DNA from: Candidatus Krumholzibacteriota bacterium
GTDB taxonomy: Bacteria; Krumholzibacteriota; Krumholzibacteriia; LZORAL124-64-63
Assembly (NCBI GenBank): GCA_024277025.1
Contig: JAJRWA010000004.1
Location: 1 to 48,646, forward strand
Length of the DNA: 48,646 nucleotides
Direction: 5' to 3'
Under the pieces are notes generated by a model. That model was given only the letters and a program-made list of their open reading frames with translations. It made no database searches and was not told where the DNA came from. Positions 16,806 to 25,661 of this stretch are shown here, piece by piece. Position numbers and translations under genes: made by a program. Position 1 is the stretch's first letter. Each line of letters begins with the position of its first letter.

Positions 16806-17954
16806 GTGAGAAAGACAATCATCATTCTGGCAGCTGCGTTGCTGGTCGTGGTACCGACCGTTGCGCTGGCTAATATTGCCGGCAGTGATCACGACCTTAC
16901 CGGGTCTGGAGAAAAGCTCTGTATGGCTTGTCACGTGCCGCACAACGCCCAGGGCGACAAGCTGTGGGCTTCCACCCCCTCGGGGACCTTCACCGGTGTC
17001 CAGGATCTCTGCTACACCTGCCACGACGGCAGCGTCACCAGCGTGGGGGCCAATACCGCCTTCGACGCGGCGCGGGAACAGCACCTGATGGTCGGCAACG
17101 ATTGTTCCGGAACCACCGGTTGCCACAACGTGCACGAACAGAACCCGGCCGGCAGCGGCAAGTTCCTGCAGGTCGCCGCGACCAATGGGTCCTACTGCGA
17201 GACCTGCCACGGTCCGGCGATCCCGCCCCTGTATTCCAATGGTCACGGTGATCATACCGCCGGCCTGACCCACTTCACCAATGGCACGACCTTCACTTGC
17301 AACCAGTGCCATACGGCGCATGGTGCGGCGGCCCAGACGGCCAACCCGCCCGGCCTGACCAACCCGATCCTGCTGGTCGACAACCAGCCCGGTGCCTACT
17401 ACGGCGAGTTCTGCATCTCTTGCCACAACGGCACGGCACCTCCTGTGGGCACCGTCGGCAGCGGCGGCCAGGCGGCCACCGATGTCTTCGACTACGCCGA
17501 GCCCCTGAATGACGGTACCGAGGTCAAGCACCCGACGACTTCGACCACCGGCACGACACCGGTCGGCGGCTGCAACAAGTGCCACGACGTGCATGATCCG
17601 ACCAACCTGACGCTGACGAAGTACCTGCTCATGGAGGACAACAGCGATTCCCAGTACTGCGTGAGCTGTCACTCGGCTGCGGGCGCGCCGCCCGTTGGTG
17701 GCAATACCCACTTCACCGGCGTGCCGACCGACGTGAACATGAACAGCGGTCTGACGCCGGCGCTGCCCTGGGCCAACCAGATCGACGAGGACGGTTCGCC
17801 CGGCGCGGACTGGCCGACGGCAACGGCGAACAACATGACCTGTGAGACGTGTCACTCGGTGCACAAGTTGGGCTTCGGCACGACGCCGGCGTACTTCCTG
17901 CGCAACGACAACTCGAACAACGAAATCTGTCGGGCCTGCCACACCGCGAACTAG
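16806..17954 (+). CDS. secreted multiheme cytochrome c (9 CXXCH plus one CX5CH)
   Basis: A 382-residue secreted cytochrome with signal peptide (1-22). Nine CXXCH motifs are seen (CMACH, CYTCH, CETCH, CNQCH, CISCH, CNKCH, CVSCH, CETCH, CRACH), plus an atypical CSGTTGCH in third position (five residues between the Cys) that may also bind haem. Several sites are followed by a His three residues later (CHxxH), the ligand-swapping pattern of stacked multiheme chains. Linkers are rich in Gly, Thr and Asn, as in extracellular cytochromes. GTG 16806 follows GAAGGGA. It lies 60 nt after the NHL gene and 84 nt before the decaheme gene. Confidence 0.87.
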   Translation: MRKTIIILAAALLVVVPTVALANIAGSDHDLTGSGEKLCMACHVPHNAQGDKLWASTPSGTFTGVQDLCYTCHDGSVTSVGANTAFDAAREQHLMVGNDCSGTTGCHNVHEQNPAGSGKFLQVAATNGSYCETCHGPAIPPLYSNGHGDHTAGLTHFTNGTTFTCNQCHTAHGAAAQTANPPGLTNPILLVDNQPGAYYGEFCISCHNGTAPPVGTVGSGGQAATDVFDYAEPLNDGTEVKHPTTSTTGTTPVGGCNKCHDVHDPTNLTLTKYLLMEDNSDSQYCVSCHSAAGAPPVGGNTHFTGVPTDVNMNSGLTPALPWANQIDEDGSPGADWPTATANNMTCETCHSVHKLGFGTTPAYFLRNDNSNNEICRACHTAN

Positions 17955-17984
17955 GCGTGGCTTTTCGCCGGATCGGACAATAAC

Positions 17985-18021
17985 GGACGAGGGGGTCCAA
18001 GCAATGCTTGGGCCCCTGTCC
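17985..18021 (+). other. imperfect stem-loop inside the operon
   Basis: Three paired blocks nest: GGAC 17985-17988 with GTCC 18018-18021, GGGG 17991-17994 with CCCC 18013-18016, and CCAAGC 17997-18002 with GCTTGG 18006-18011. There is no U tract. It could set the mRNA ratio of flanking genes by processing or partial termination. Confidence 0.45.
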
Positions 18022-18038
18022 GGTAAAGTGGATACAGC

Positions 18039-19121
18039 ATGCGGAACGTGATCTTCACCGTTGTCTTGGCGACTCTGTGGGCCGGAGCCGCCGATGTGCA
18101 TGCCATCGAAATCATCTATCCGGCTTCGCACGTCGGGACGGTGTACCCGCGGATCAGCGTGGTTGGTCGCACTGGTGCCGGGGCGATTGCGCTGGATGTC
18201 AACGGGAAGCTGGCGCGGTCGCAAACCGTAGCCGACGGCATTTTTCACCTGCGAGTGCCGATTCCCTACGGGTTGAACCACATCACGGTGCGGATTCCCG
18301 CAGACGATCCGGTCCAGGAAGAACCGGTGGAACTGCAGGTGCTGTGCGGCCCGAAAATTCCGCGTTCCTACGAGAAGGTGTTTGCCCCGGTCCTGTTTCA
18401 CGGACAGGAAGCGCGCCAGGAGTGCCGGCGGTGCCATGATCCGCAGTCCGGCCAGTGGGTAACCGGGGGCGGGGACGGGTGGTGCTACTCCTGTCACGCC
18501 GACATCCAGCAGCAGTTCCGCTCCCATGGGGCGGAAAACGAGGAGCTCTGCACCATGTGCCACAGCATCGCTCCGGATATGACCCGCCACACGGTTGGAC
18601 GGTATTCGGACATGAATCCGTGCTTCAAGTGCCACACCGACAAGATCGGTGAGTTCGCCCAGGACTTCATCCACGGCCCGGTGGCCGGTGGGACCTGTAC
18701 CGTGTGCCACAACCCGCACGGCTCCCAGTTTGCCAGGAACCTCAAGACCCCGTTGCCGGTGCTTTGCATCTTCTGCCACACGGACGTGGCGGACATGGAT
18801 GCTCCGCAACAGCATGAGCCGTTCATGCAGGGGCACTGTGCCGACTGCCATGATCCCCACGCCACCGCCAACCGGTGGGTTCTGGTCAAGAAGACCGGCG
18901 AACTTTGTCTTGGCTGTCACCAGGGCCTGACCGAGCCGGGCGCGCACAGGCATCCGCTCGGGGGCGAAAAACCGAAAGCGGAACTGGCCGCCGGCCTGAA
19001 GCTCGACACCGACGGGCGCCTGGAATGCCTGACCTGCCACCGGCCACACGGCTCGGTGGCGGACTTCCTGCTGCGTTCGACCACGGCCAATGGCTGCAGC
19101 GAATGCCATCCGGAGTTCTGA
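18039..19121 (+). CDS. decaheme cytochrome c with N-terminal Ig-like domain
   Basis: A 360-residue secreted protein: signal peptide (1-22), a beta-sandwich-like domain of about 90 residues ('VGTVYPRISVVGRTGAG...GLNHITVRIP' in style), then ten CXXCH motifs (CRRCH, CYSCH, CTMCH, CFKCH, CTVCH, CIFCH, CADCH, CLGCH, CLTCH, CSECH). Pairs such as 'GTCTVCHNPHGS' and 'GHCADCHDPH' belong to the doubled-CXXCH pattern. Ten haems is the number in MtrA-type periplasmic conduits, and a barrel gene follows two genes later, so a trans-outer-membrane role is possible, though the Ig-like head is not typical of MtrA. The stop overlaps the start of the next gene (TGATG). Confidence 0.87.
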   Translation: MRNVIFTVVLATLWAGAADVHAIEIIYPASHVGTVYPRISVVGRTGAGAIALDVNGKLARSQTVADGIFHLRVPIPYGLNHITVRIPADDPVQEEPVELQVLCGPKIPRSYEKVFAPVLFHGQEARQECRRCHDPQSGQWVTGGGDGWCYSCHADIQQQFRSHGAENEELCTMCHSIAPDMTRHTVGRYSDMNPCFKCHTDKIGEFAQDFIHGPVAGGTCTVCHNPHGSQFARNLKTPLPVLCIFCHTDVADMDAPQQHEPFMQGHCADCHDPHATANRWVLVKKTGELCLGCHQGLTEPGAHRHPLGGEKPKAELAAGLKLDTDGRLECLTCHRPHGSVADFLLRSTTANGCSECHPEF

Positions 19122-20164
19122 TGCGTGCTACCGGATACATGGCTGTGCCGCGCACCGTTCGCCTCTGGACCCTGGGGGCGCTGCTGCTGCTCGGCGGTTG
19201 CGCCGGCACCGCTCCACTGACAGATGGACCGCGCTGGCCGCTGCCCCCGGAGCCGCCCGTTGTGGTCTACACCCGCAGCATCTACGGCAGCCAGAGCGTG
19301 CACCGCAGCTTCGGCGCCCGGCTCAAGGATTTCTTCTTCGGCAAGTCGCCTGACATGGCGTTGGGCAAACCCTACGGCATCGCGTTCGACGGTGAGTCGA
19401 CCCTGTACATCGTCGACACGGCCCGCAAGGGCGTGATGCTGCTGGATCTGGAATCCGGGCGGCTGGAATTCCTGGATTCACTCGGTCCCTACGGACGCCT
19501 GCAGGAACCCGTTGGTGTGCTGAGGGACCATGAGGGCAATGTCTTCGTGGCCGATACGGCCCTGCACAAGATCGCGGTTTTCGACGCGGCGGGTGAATTT
19601 CTGCGCTTTGTCGGCGAAGGCGTGTTGCAGAGTCCGGTCGGGCTGGCCCTGAGCCGCGACGGCAGTCGGCTCTACGTGACGGACACGAACCTGCACACCG
19701 TCAAGATCTTCGCTCCGGATGGAACCCTGCTCGGTGGATTCGGCCAACGGGGGGACCAGCAGGGCGAGTTCTATCACCCGCTCGGTATCGCGGTCAATCA
19801 CCGCGACGAGGTACTGGTTGTCGATTCCTTCCATTTTGCCGTCCAGACCTTCGACAGCGAAGGCCGCTACCTGTCCAGCTTCGGCTCTACAGCCGCGGGC
19901 CTGGGCAGCCTGGCCCGGCCGCGCGGCATCGCAGTCGATGCGGCGGGTCGCATCTACGTCACTGACGCACTCAAGAACAACGTCCAGATATTCGACCACG
20001 CGGGCCAGGGCCTGCTGGAGTTCGGCAACCGTGGTTTCGACGCCGGGCAGTTCCGCCTGCCGGCGGGCATCGTGTTCACGGCGGACAACCGGATTTTCGT
20101 GGTCGATTCCATCAACAAGCGGGTCCAGGAGTTTCGCTATGTGGCCCAAGACCAGGGAAGTTGA
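19121..20164 (+). CDS. NHL beta-propeller lipoprotein
   Basis: A 347-residue protein with a signal sequence and lipobox (LLGGC, Cys about residue 27), so it should be lipid-anchored, probably to the outer membrane. From about residue 85 to the end it carries six NHL blades with the repeated 'GIAVD..G.IYVTD...NNVQIF' pattern. NHL propellers bind partner proteins; no enzyme motif is seen. ATG 19121 overlaps the decaheme stop by one nt. It is directly followed (16 nt) by a tetraheme cytochrome, the second NHL/cytochrome pair. A role in holding cytochromes at the membrane is inferred from this repeated pairing. Confidence 0.88.
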   Translation: MRATGYMAVPRTVRLWTLGALLLLGGCAGTAPLTDGPRWPLPPEPPVVVYTRSIYGSQSVHRSFGARLKDFFFGKSPDMALGKPYGIAFDGESTLYIVDTARKGVMLLDLESGRLEFLDSLGPYGRLQEPVGVLRDHEGNVFVADTALHKIAVFDAAGEFLRFVGEGVLQSPVGLALSRDGSRLYVTDTNLHTVKIFAPDGTLLGGFGQRGDQQGEFYHPLGIAVNHRDEVLVVDSFHFAVQTFDSEGRYLSSFGSTAAGLGSLARPRGIAVDAAGRIYVTDALKNNVQIFDHAGQGLLEFGNRGFDAGQFRLPAGIVFTADNRIFVVDSINKRVQEFRYVAQDQGS

Positions 20165-20180
20165 AAGGGAGTTGAGGCAA

Positions 20181-20849
20181 ATGAAGAGGCAAACACGAAT
20201 CATCATGGTGCTGGTCACGCTCGTGATGGCGGTACCGGCACTGGGTGGGGTTGTCGACACGAAGCACAACTTCACGTCGCCGACGGCCAGCCCCAACGCG
20301 TACTTCTTCGGCACCAGGCAGGTCTGCGTGTTCTGTCATGCGGTGCACAACGCCAGCACGACCTACAGCCCGCTGTGGAATCACGAGACCAACGGGGCGA
20401 CGCCCTACACCATGTACACCTCCGACACGATGGACATGGTGCAGTCGGCCAGTCCCCACGAGGGGTCCCTGATCTGCCTTTCCTGCCATGACGGCACGAT
20501 TGCCGTCAATTCGCTGAACAACGTGCCTGGCCCGGAGGGTGCCGGCAACTATGGGGCACCGGGCGGTTCCGGACTCGATGCCAGCGGGCGTTTGACCTCG
20601 TCGTCCCATGCATTCGTGGGCACGGATCTGCGTGACGACCATCCGGTCGGCATTCTGTACGATGCGAATCGGGACCCGGCATTTCATCCGAAGACGGGCA
20701 GCAGCGCCAGCTACCCGGACAAACTGCTCGACCAGGGGCTGTATGTGGAGTGCAACTCGTGCCACAACCCCCATGACAATACCTACACGAACTTCCTGAC
20801 CGAATCGAACGCGTCGTCGGCCCTGTGCCTGCGCTGCCACATCCAGTAG
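20181..20849 (+). CDS. secreted tetraheme cytochrome c, possible nanowire-type subunit
   Basis: A 222-residue protein with signal peptide (1-22) and four CXXCH motifs: CVFCHAVH, CLSCHDGT, CNSCHNPH and CLRCH at the extreme C-terminus. The mature N-terminus reads 'VVDTKHNF', with 'SPLWNHET' after the first haem. The tetraheme protein at 23951 shares every one of these landmarks ('NSAHNL', 'GPLWNHET', 'CLSCHDGTIAV'), so the two are paralogs. The layout and size recall the small extracellular cytochromes such as Geobacter OmcE that polymerise into haem wires; this comparison is from memory and unverified. It lies 10 nt before the barrel gene. Confidence 0.87.
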   Translation: MKRQTRIIMVLVTLVMAVPALGGVVDTKHNFTSPTASPNAYFFGTRQVCVFCHAVHNASTTYSPLWNHETNGATPYTMYTSDTMDMVQSASPHEGSLICLSCHDGTIAVNSLNNVPGPEGAGNYGAPGGSGLDASGRLTSSSHAFVGTDLRDDHPVGILYDANRDPAFHPKTGSSASYPDKLLDQGLYVECNSCHNPHDNTYTNFLTESNASSALCLRCHIQ

Positions 20850-20858
20850 GGGGAAACG

Positions 20859-22961
20859 GTGACCAGAGTGGTCAGAAAGTCAACGGCCGGAGTGCTCCTG
20901 ATCGGACTGATGCTCGCAGGTGCCGGGCCGGCGTCCGGCCAGCACAGCCTGTCCGGCGAGGTCGGTGTCGACACGGGACTCTACAGTTTCACGAACAATA
21001 TCTTCGCCGACGGGTTCAAGTACGACTCGGACCGCCGCATGGCCAATCAGTACCTGGACCTGAGCGCCCGTGGGCCGCTCGGCAACTCGTACTTTGCCGG
21101 CTACAACGCCATGATCCGCTTGCGGACCACCCAGATCCGCTCGGAAGTGGACAATGACCCGACGACTGAGCATCTCGGGCCCGATATTACGAATTACCAC
21201 GGCGAACTGTCCTTCTTTCCGAGTCGCCCCTTCCCGCTGAAGATATTCACGGGTCGCTCCGAGGAGAACACGGTTCGCTACGAACCAAGCAACCGGTCGG
21301 AGATCGACCAGGTGGATCCCGGTCTGTCGGTCGTGCGGCGTTACGCCACGGTCAACGAGGAGACGGGAGCCCAGTGGCGTTGGTCCCTGACCCGGGATTT
21401 CGAAGTAGGCGTCGAGGCCAAGCAGACCCTGAACCAGCTGACCAGGCAGTATGACTTCGATGAGAATCGCAACATCTGGGTCGACTTTCAGACGATCAGC
21501 CCGGGGGTGGCGCCGTTCTACGATATTTCGGTCGTCAACACGATTCCTGATCGCGACGTGCTGCTGTATGTGAACTTCGCCTTTGTCGACACCGTCAAGG
21601 CCGCCGGGACGATCGATCTGAACCTGGAGGAGGGGCTGACGGATCTGGACTTTGTGCCCGTGGGGCTCAACGCCTATCACGACCGCATCGATATCCGCAG
21701 CGACATGCAGTGGAAGATTTTCTTCAACGACCCACCGGGCTCGAAGGATCTCGATCAGACCAACGATATCGTCACCGCCCGCCTGAAGTACGGGCAGAAT
21801 ACGCGGTTCCGGGATGACGCCTATTTCGAGTACAACGACGGCGACGAATCGGTCCAGGACATGACCACGGGCCTGCGCACGTTCAACAACATGGCGACGT
21901 ACGACATCTCACCCGATGCGAGCCTCAGTTCCCTGACGACCTACACGTCCAACCTGACGGATGTCGGCGTGGTCTCGCACCAGTTGTCCAACCTGTTCAT
22001 GCAGCAGACCAGTGCCAAGTGGCGGCGCCGGCGTGGGATCTCAACGCGGGTGGCGCACTCCTACTCGCACCTGACCTCCGACACGGGAACCGACCTGGTC
22101 AAGAGTGACAATAATATCGTGAACGCCACGGCGATCATGCCGACGAACTGGCACGGGCACGAGGCCTCGCTGCGCCTGAATGGAAACTTCCTGTCGGACA
22201 ACAAGGGCTTCGTCAACAATCTGGTTTCCGCCGAGCTGGGCAACCGGATGCGCTTCCGGGGTGCCGGGTTCCGCTGGCGCCCGCGCCACACCTTCAAGAG
22301 GACCGGCAGCACGAGCAAGAACCCGGATGGTACGAGTGACGAACTGGATTCGAAACTGATCATGGAAGGGAATCATCCCGACCTGTGGGTTCTCGGCGAC
22401 CTGCGGCTCAAGGGCGAGTATGACTGGCGCCGCAAGGTCAACCACAAGGGCATCGACACCGAGGACCGCTACGTGGCCGAGGTGGGGGTCATGCGCAGGT
22501 TCGGGCCGGCGTACCGGCTGATGGCTACCGCGGGCGTGGATCGGGAGGACTACGACTTCAAGGTGGTCGACACGGACATCGAATTGCAGCCGCGGCCGGA
22601 CGAGCTGCGGCGGACCCTGCGCATGGATCTGCAGGCGATGCCCCTCAAGGCGTTCTCGGCCGGCCTGAACGGGATGTGGATCACGACCCGGGAATCCCGC
22701 ATCACCAAGTACTCGGTTTCGGTGCGTTTCATCGTGCCGTATATCGGGCTGCCCGTGCGGTCGTTCATGATCAAGGAACGCCGGGAACTCGATGGTCTGC
22801 GACCGCAGGAACTGCTGCAACTGGAGACCAAGCTGAACTACAACTTCCGCAAGATACGGCTCGAGGTTTCGCACCGGCTGACGGACGAGACCCTGACGAC
22901 GGAGAACTACGTGTACAGTGAATTCCTGGGCAAGATTACCCGGGCCTTCGATGTCTACTAG
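20859..22961 (+). CDS. large outer-membrane beta-barrel, candidate cytochrome conduit porin
   Basis: A 700-residue protein with signal peptide (cut near GPASGQ) and no CXXCH. The whole length is short alternating beta strands with polar turns, and the last strand ends in an aromatic residue (AFDVY), as in outer-membrane barrels. MtrB/PioB-type sheaths that enclose a periplasmic multiheme cytochrome are about this size. It is flanked by two tetraheme/NHL pairs and lies downstream of the decaheme gene, which supports a porin-cytochrome role; direct homology to MtrB is not evident by eye. GTG 20859 has AGGGGG 6 nt upstream, 9 nt after the tetraheme stop. Confidence 0.78.
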   Translation: MTRVVRKSTAGVLLIGLMLAGAGPASGQHSLSGEVGVDTGLYSFTNNIFADGFKYDSDRRMANQYLDLSARGPLGNSYFAGYNAMIRLRTTQIRSEVDNDPTTEHLGPDITNYHGELSFFPSRPFPLKIFTGRSEENTVRYEPSNRSEIDQVDPGLSVVRRYATVNEETGAQWRWSLTRDFEVGVEAKQTLNQLTRQYDFDENRNIWVDFQTISPGVAPFYDISVVNTIPDRDVLLYVNFAFVDTVKAAGTIDLNLEEGLTDLDFVPVGLNAYHDRIDIRSDMQWKIFFNDPPGSKDLDQTNDIVTARLKYGQNTRFRDDAYFEYNDGDESVQDMTTGLRTFNNMATYDISPDASLSSLTTYTSNLTDVGVVSHQLSNLFMQQTSAKWRRRRGISTRVAHSYSHLTSDTGTDLVKSDNNIVNATAIMPTNWHGHEASLRLNGNFLSDNKGFVNNLVSAELGNRMRFRGAGFRWRPRHTFKRTGSTSKNPDGTSDELDSKLIMEGNHPDLWVLGDLRLKGEYDWRRKVNHKGIDTEDRYVAEVGVMRRFGPAYRLMATAGVDREDYDFKVVDTDIELQPRPDELRRTLRMDLQAMPLKAFSAGLNGMWITTRESRITKYSVSVRFIVPYIGLPVRSFMIKERRELDGLRPQELLQLETKLNYNFRKIRLEVSHRLTDETLTTENYVYSEFLGKITRAFDVY

Positions 22962-22970
22962 GAGCATGAC

Positions 22971-23954
22971 GTGAAGCGTGTCCGCCACCTGTACCTGCTG
23001 TTGCTGACGGTCCTGCTGCCCGTTGGCGCCGCCATGGCTGCGGGGCCGGTCTGGCCCCAGGCACCGGCGCCGGCGCGGGTGCGCTTCGTGCGGCAGATTC
23101 CGTTGGCGGACCTTTCCCGGCACCGCAGCTTCCTGGGGCGCGTCGGGCGGTTGATCGGTGGCGGCGACGATGCCGAACAGTTGAGCCGCCCGTTCGACCT
23201 GCTGGTGCGGGGTGATCAGCTGATCCTCACCTGCCAGGGCAACGATCGCTTGGTGGTGGTGGATTTGGCGGACAGGTCTTTTCGCCTAGTCGGCTGCCAG
23301 AAACGGCCGCTGGTCAGTCCTATCGCGCTCGCGGTCGCAGGCGATGAGGTCTACGTCTCGGACAGCGGCAGCGGGGCTGTCTATCGCCTGGCTGGCGACA
23401 AGCTGGAGCCTTGGCTGACCACTGGTTTGCTGCGGCCGACCGGTCTGGCAGCGGTGCCGGGTACCGAACTGCTGCTGGTCGTGGACACTGGCGATCACAG
23501 CCTGAAGTTCTTTGCGACTGATGGCTCGCTGGTGCGGACAGTTGGCCGGCGCGGTGAAGCGAATGCCGAGCTGAACTTCCCGACTTTTGCGGCCACGGCG
23601 TCGGCGAGTGTCCTGGTCAACGACACGCTGAACTATCGCATCAAGCGTTTCGACGGGACGGGCACCCTGATGGACGGATTTGGTGGCGAGGGTGACGGCC
23701 CCGGCAGCTTTGCGCGCCCCAAGGGGTTGGCCGTGGATCGGGACGGCAATACCTGGGTCGTCGATGCGCTGTTCGACAACATCCAACTCTTCGATCCGGC
23801 CGGCAAGCTGTTGCTGGTCATTGGTGGGCCTGGGCAGAAATCCGGCGAGTTCTGGTCGCCGTCCGGCATCGCTTTTGATGGCGCCGAGGCCTACGTCGCC
23901 GATACGTATAACAACCGGATCCAGGTTCTGGAGTATCTGGGAGGAGATTCATGA
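22971..23954 (+). CDS. secreted NHL beta-propeller protein
   Basis: A 327-residue protein with a signal peptide (1-23) but no lipobox Cys. About six NHL blades cover residues 60-325 ('LLVVDTGDHSLKFF', 'VLVNDTLNYRIKRFD', 'TWVVDALFDNIQLFD', 'AYVADTYNNRIQVLE'). The N-terminal stretch 'VRFVRQIPLADLSRHRSFLGRV' parallels that of the NHL lipoprotein at 19121 ('TRSIYGSQSVHRSFGARL'), so the two are paralogs. GTG 22971 follows GGAG. The stop overlaps the next tetraheme gene by 4 nt, making the third NHL/cytochrome pair. Confidence 0.87.
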   Translation: MKRVRHLYLLLLTVLLPVGAAMAAGPVWPQAPAPARVRFVRQIPLADLSRHRSFLGRVGRLIGGGDDAEQLSRPFDLLVRGDQLILTCQGNDRLVVVDLADRSFRLVGCQKRPLVSPIALAVAGDEVYVSDSGSGAVYRLAGDKLEPWLTTGLLRPTGLAAVPGTELLLVVDTGDHSLKFFATDGSLVRTVGRRGEANAELNFPTFAATASASVLVNDTLNYRIKRFDGTGTLMDGFGGEGDGPGSFARPKGLAVDRDGNTWVVDALFDNIQLFDPAGKLLLVIGGPGQKSGEFWSPSGIAFDGAEAYVADTYNNRIQVLEYLGGDS

Positions 23955-24604
23955 TGTCCCGCAGGACAGCCTGTCTGGTGGTGGTTGCGGCCTGTCTGCC
24001 GTTGCTGCTGGGGGCCGGACGCAAGACGTCGATCATCAACTCGGCGCACAACCTGTCGGTCAGCGGACCGGGGGCGATCAAGTCCCAGACCGAGACCCGG
24101 GTGTGCATCTTCTGCCACAGCAGTCACCATGCGTCGGCGGAAGGGCCGCTGTGGAATCACGAGACGGCCCAGACCGGAAAGTTTCTGACCTATTCGCGCT
24201 CGACGCTGCTGGGCAAGACCGAGCAGCCCAACGGGGCAACCAAATTGTGCCTCTCCTGCCACGACGGCACGATCGCCGTGGGCAGCGTCCACAGCGTGCC
24301 CGGTGGCATCGCCATGCAGGGTGTGGACGGCGGCGGCCAGATCCCGACCGCGAGCAAGAGCAACCTCGGCACCGATCTGAGCGGGACCCATCCCGTATCG
24401 ATCAAGTTCGGCCAGCAGCAGGCCCTGGCCAAGTCCACGCTGCGCTGGCCGCCGTTCGATCCGGACAAGGAGGTGGGGACCGACGCGGACGGCTTTGTCC
24501 AGTGCACCGCGTGCCACGACCCCCACGGTGCGCGGTCGAAGAGTCTGCCGTTCTGGAACAAGGAGTCCTTTGGACAGGTCTGTGTGGTGTGCCATGAATA
24601 CTAG
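23951..24604 (+). CDS. secreted tetraheme cytochrome c, paralog of the one at 20181
   Basis: A 217-residue protein with signal peptide (about 1-22, ending LGAG) and four CXXCH motifs: CIFCHSSHH, CLSCHDGT, CTACHDPH and CVVCH three residues from the C-terminus. 'NSAHNLSVSGPGAI' begins the mature part and 'GPLWNHET' follows the first haem, as in the paralog. It overlaps the NHL gene before it (4 nt) and the octaheme gene after it (11 nt). See the entry at 20181 for the possible filament role; two divergent copies could form separate filaments or a terminal and a main subunit. Confidence 0.87.
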   Translation: MMSRRTACLVVVAACLPLLLGAGRKTSIINSAHNLSVSGPGAIKSQTETRVCIFCHSSHHASAEGPLWNHETAQTGKFLTYSRSTLLGKTEQPNGATKLCLSCHDGTIAVGSVHSVPGGIAMQGVDGGGQIPTASKSNLGTDLSGTHPVSIKFGQQQALAKSTLRWPPFDPDKEVGTDADGFVQCTACHDPHGARSKSLPFWNKESFGQVCVVCHEY

Positions 24605-25661
24605 AAGAATCCTGGTGGCTGTGCTGTGCGTGTTGGCGGTGCCGGCGTGGGCCCATGTGGACAGTCCGCTGCTGACTGATCCGTGCGGCTCGTGCCACGT
24701 GGGGCACGGCGAGAAGGGTGAGCCGATGTTGGAGAAGGTGGAGGAGGCCTCGTGTTTCCGCTGCCACGGCTCCGATGACGAGCGCAATCGCATGGTGGCG
24801 CTGGGGCATCTCGTGCCGAGCGCGGTGCTGCATGACATGCGGCCCGAGTTCGACAAGGCTTTCAGTCATCCGGTCGAACGGGGCGGCGGACATCTGCCCG
24901 ACGAGCAGTTGCCCAGTTACGGTGGGGCAAAGGTTTCGCACGCAGAGTGTGTTGATTGCCACAACCCGCACGAGCGGGTGACCCAGGGCAAAGCCATGAA
25001 TTTCTCGGTCAAGGGCTATTCGCTGACGGGCCAGTACCAGGAACGGGCTGTCTACGAGTACAACATCTGCCTCAAATGCCATACTGACGTGTCCGGTGGC
25101 AAGAACAGCGGCCGCAGCCTGGTGCGCGATTTTGCGCGCACGGGCCGGTCGCAGCATCCGGTCACGCGCGGGGCCAGTGGCCGGCGCATGCCGAGTCTCT
25201 TTGAACAGATGCCTGCCGGCGGCCTGATGAAGTGTTCGGACTGTCACCGCAGCGACGATCCGGATTCGCCCCGCGGGCCCCACGGCTCCCGCTATCCCTT
25301 CATGCTCAGCGGCAACTACTCGCGGGCCCTGGACGCGGACGAGAATCCGTTCGCCTATGAATTTTGTTACGGCTGCCACGACCGCACGAGCATTCTGGGC
25401 AACGAGAGTTTCCCGCTGCACCGCGAACACATCGAGGGCGACCTGGTCGCCGGCACTCGCGGGACATCGTGCGCGACCTGTCACACGGCCCACGGGTCGG
25501 CCGACAACCCGTCGCTGATCGCGTTCAACCTGCAGGCGGTCTCGCCGGCTGACGGCACCGGCCGCATCGAGTTCCGCTCAATGGGTGAAGGGACGGGGAC
25601 CTGCACTCTCAAGTGTCACGGTTATAACCACGCGCCGGGGAGTTACCAATGGACACCCTGA
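24594..25661 (+). CDS. secreted cytochrome with 7 CXXCH and a C-terminal CX3CH cassette
   Basis: A 355-residue protein. ATG 24594 gives a clean signal peptide (MNTRRILVAVL...AWA) and overlaps the tetraheme gene by 11 nt. Motifs: CGSCH, CFRCH, CVDCH, CLKCH, CSDCH, CYGCH, CATCH, then CTLKCHGYNH, with three residues between the Cys. The last ~115 residues form a cassette ('CSDCH...GPHGS...FCYGCHD..SILG...H..HI.G...CATCHTAHGS...CTLKCHGYNH') that recurs in the cytochromes at 32764 and 36008. It is followed by an NHL gene that overlaps by 13 nt. It likely belongs to the surface electron-transfer chain. Confidence 0.88.
   Translation: MNTRRILVAVLCVLAVPAWAHVDSPLLTDPCGSCHVGHGEKGEPMLEKVEEASCFRCHGSDDERNRMVALGHLVPSAVLHDMRPEFDKAFSHPVERGGGHLPDEQLPSYGGAKVSHAECVDCHNPHERVTQGKAMNFSVKGYSLTGQYQERAVYEYNICLKCHTDVSGGKNSGRSLVRDFARTGRSQHPVTRGASGRRMPSLFEQMPAGGLMKCSDCHRSDDPDSPRGPHGSRYPFMLSGNYSRALDADENPFAYEFCYGCHDRTSILGNESFPLHREHIEGDLVAGTRGTSCATCHTAHGSADNPSLIAFNLQAVSPADGTGRIEFRSMGEGTGTCTLKCHGYNHAPGSYQWTP

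Noticed and set aside
16086..19109. 1007-codon open frame on the - strand
   Set aside because: It is antisense to three well-supported genes; its length follows from the high GC and the codon use of the repeat-rich cytochromes.
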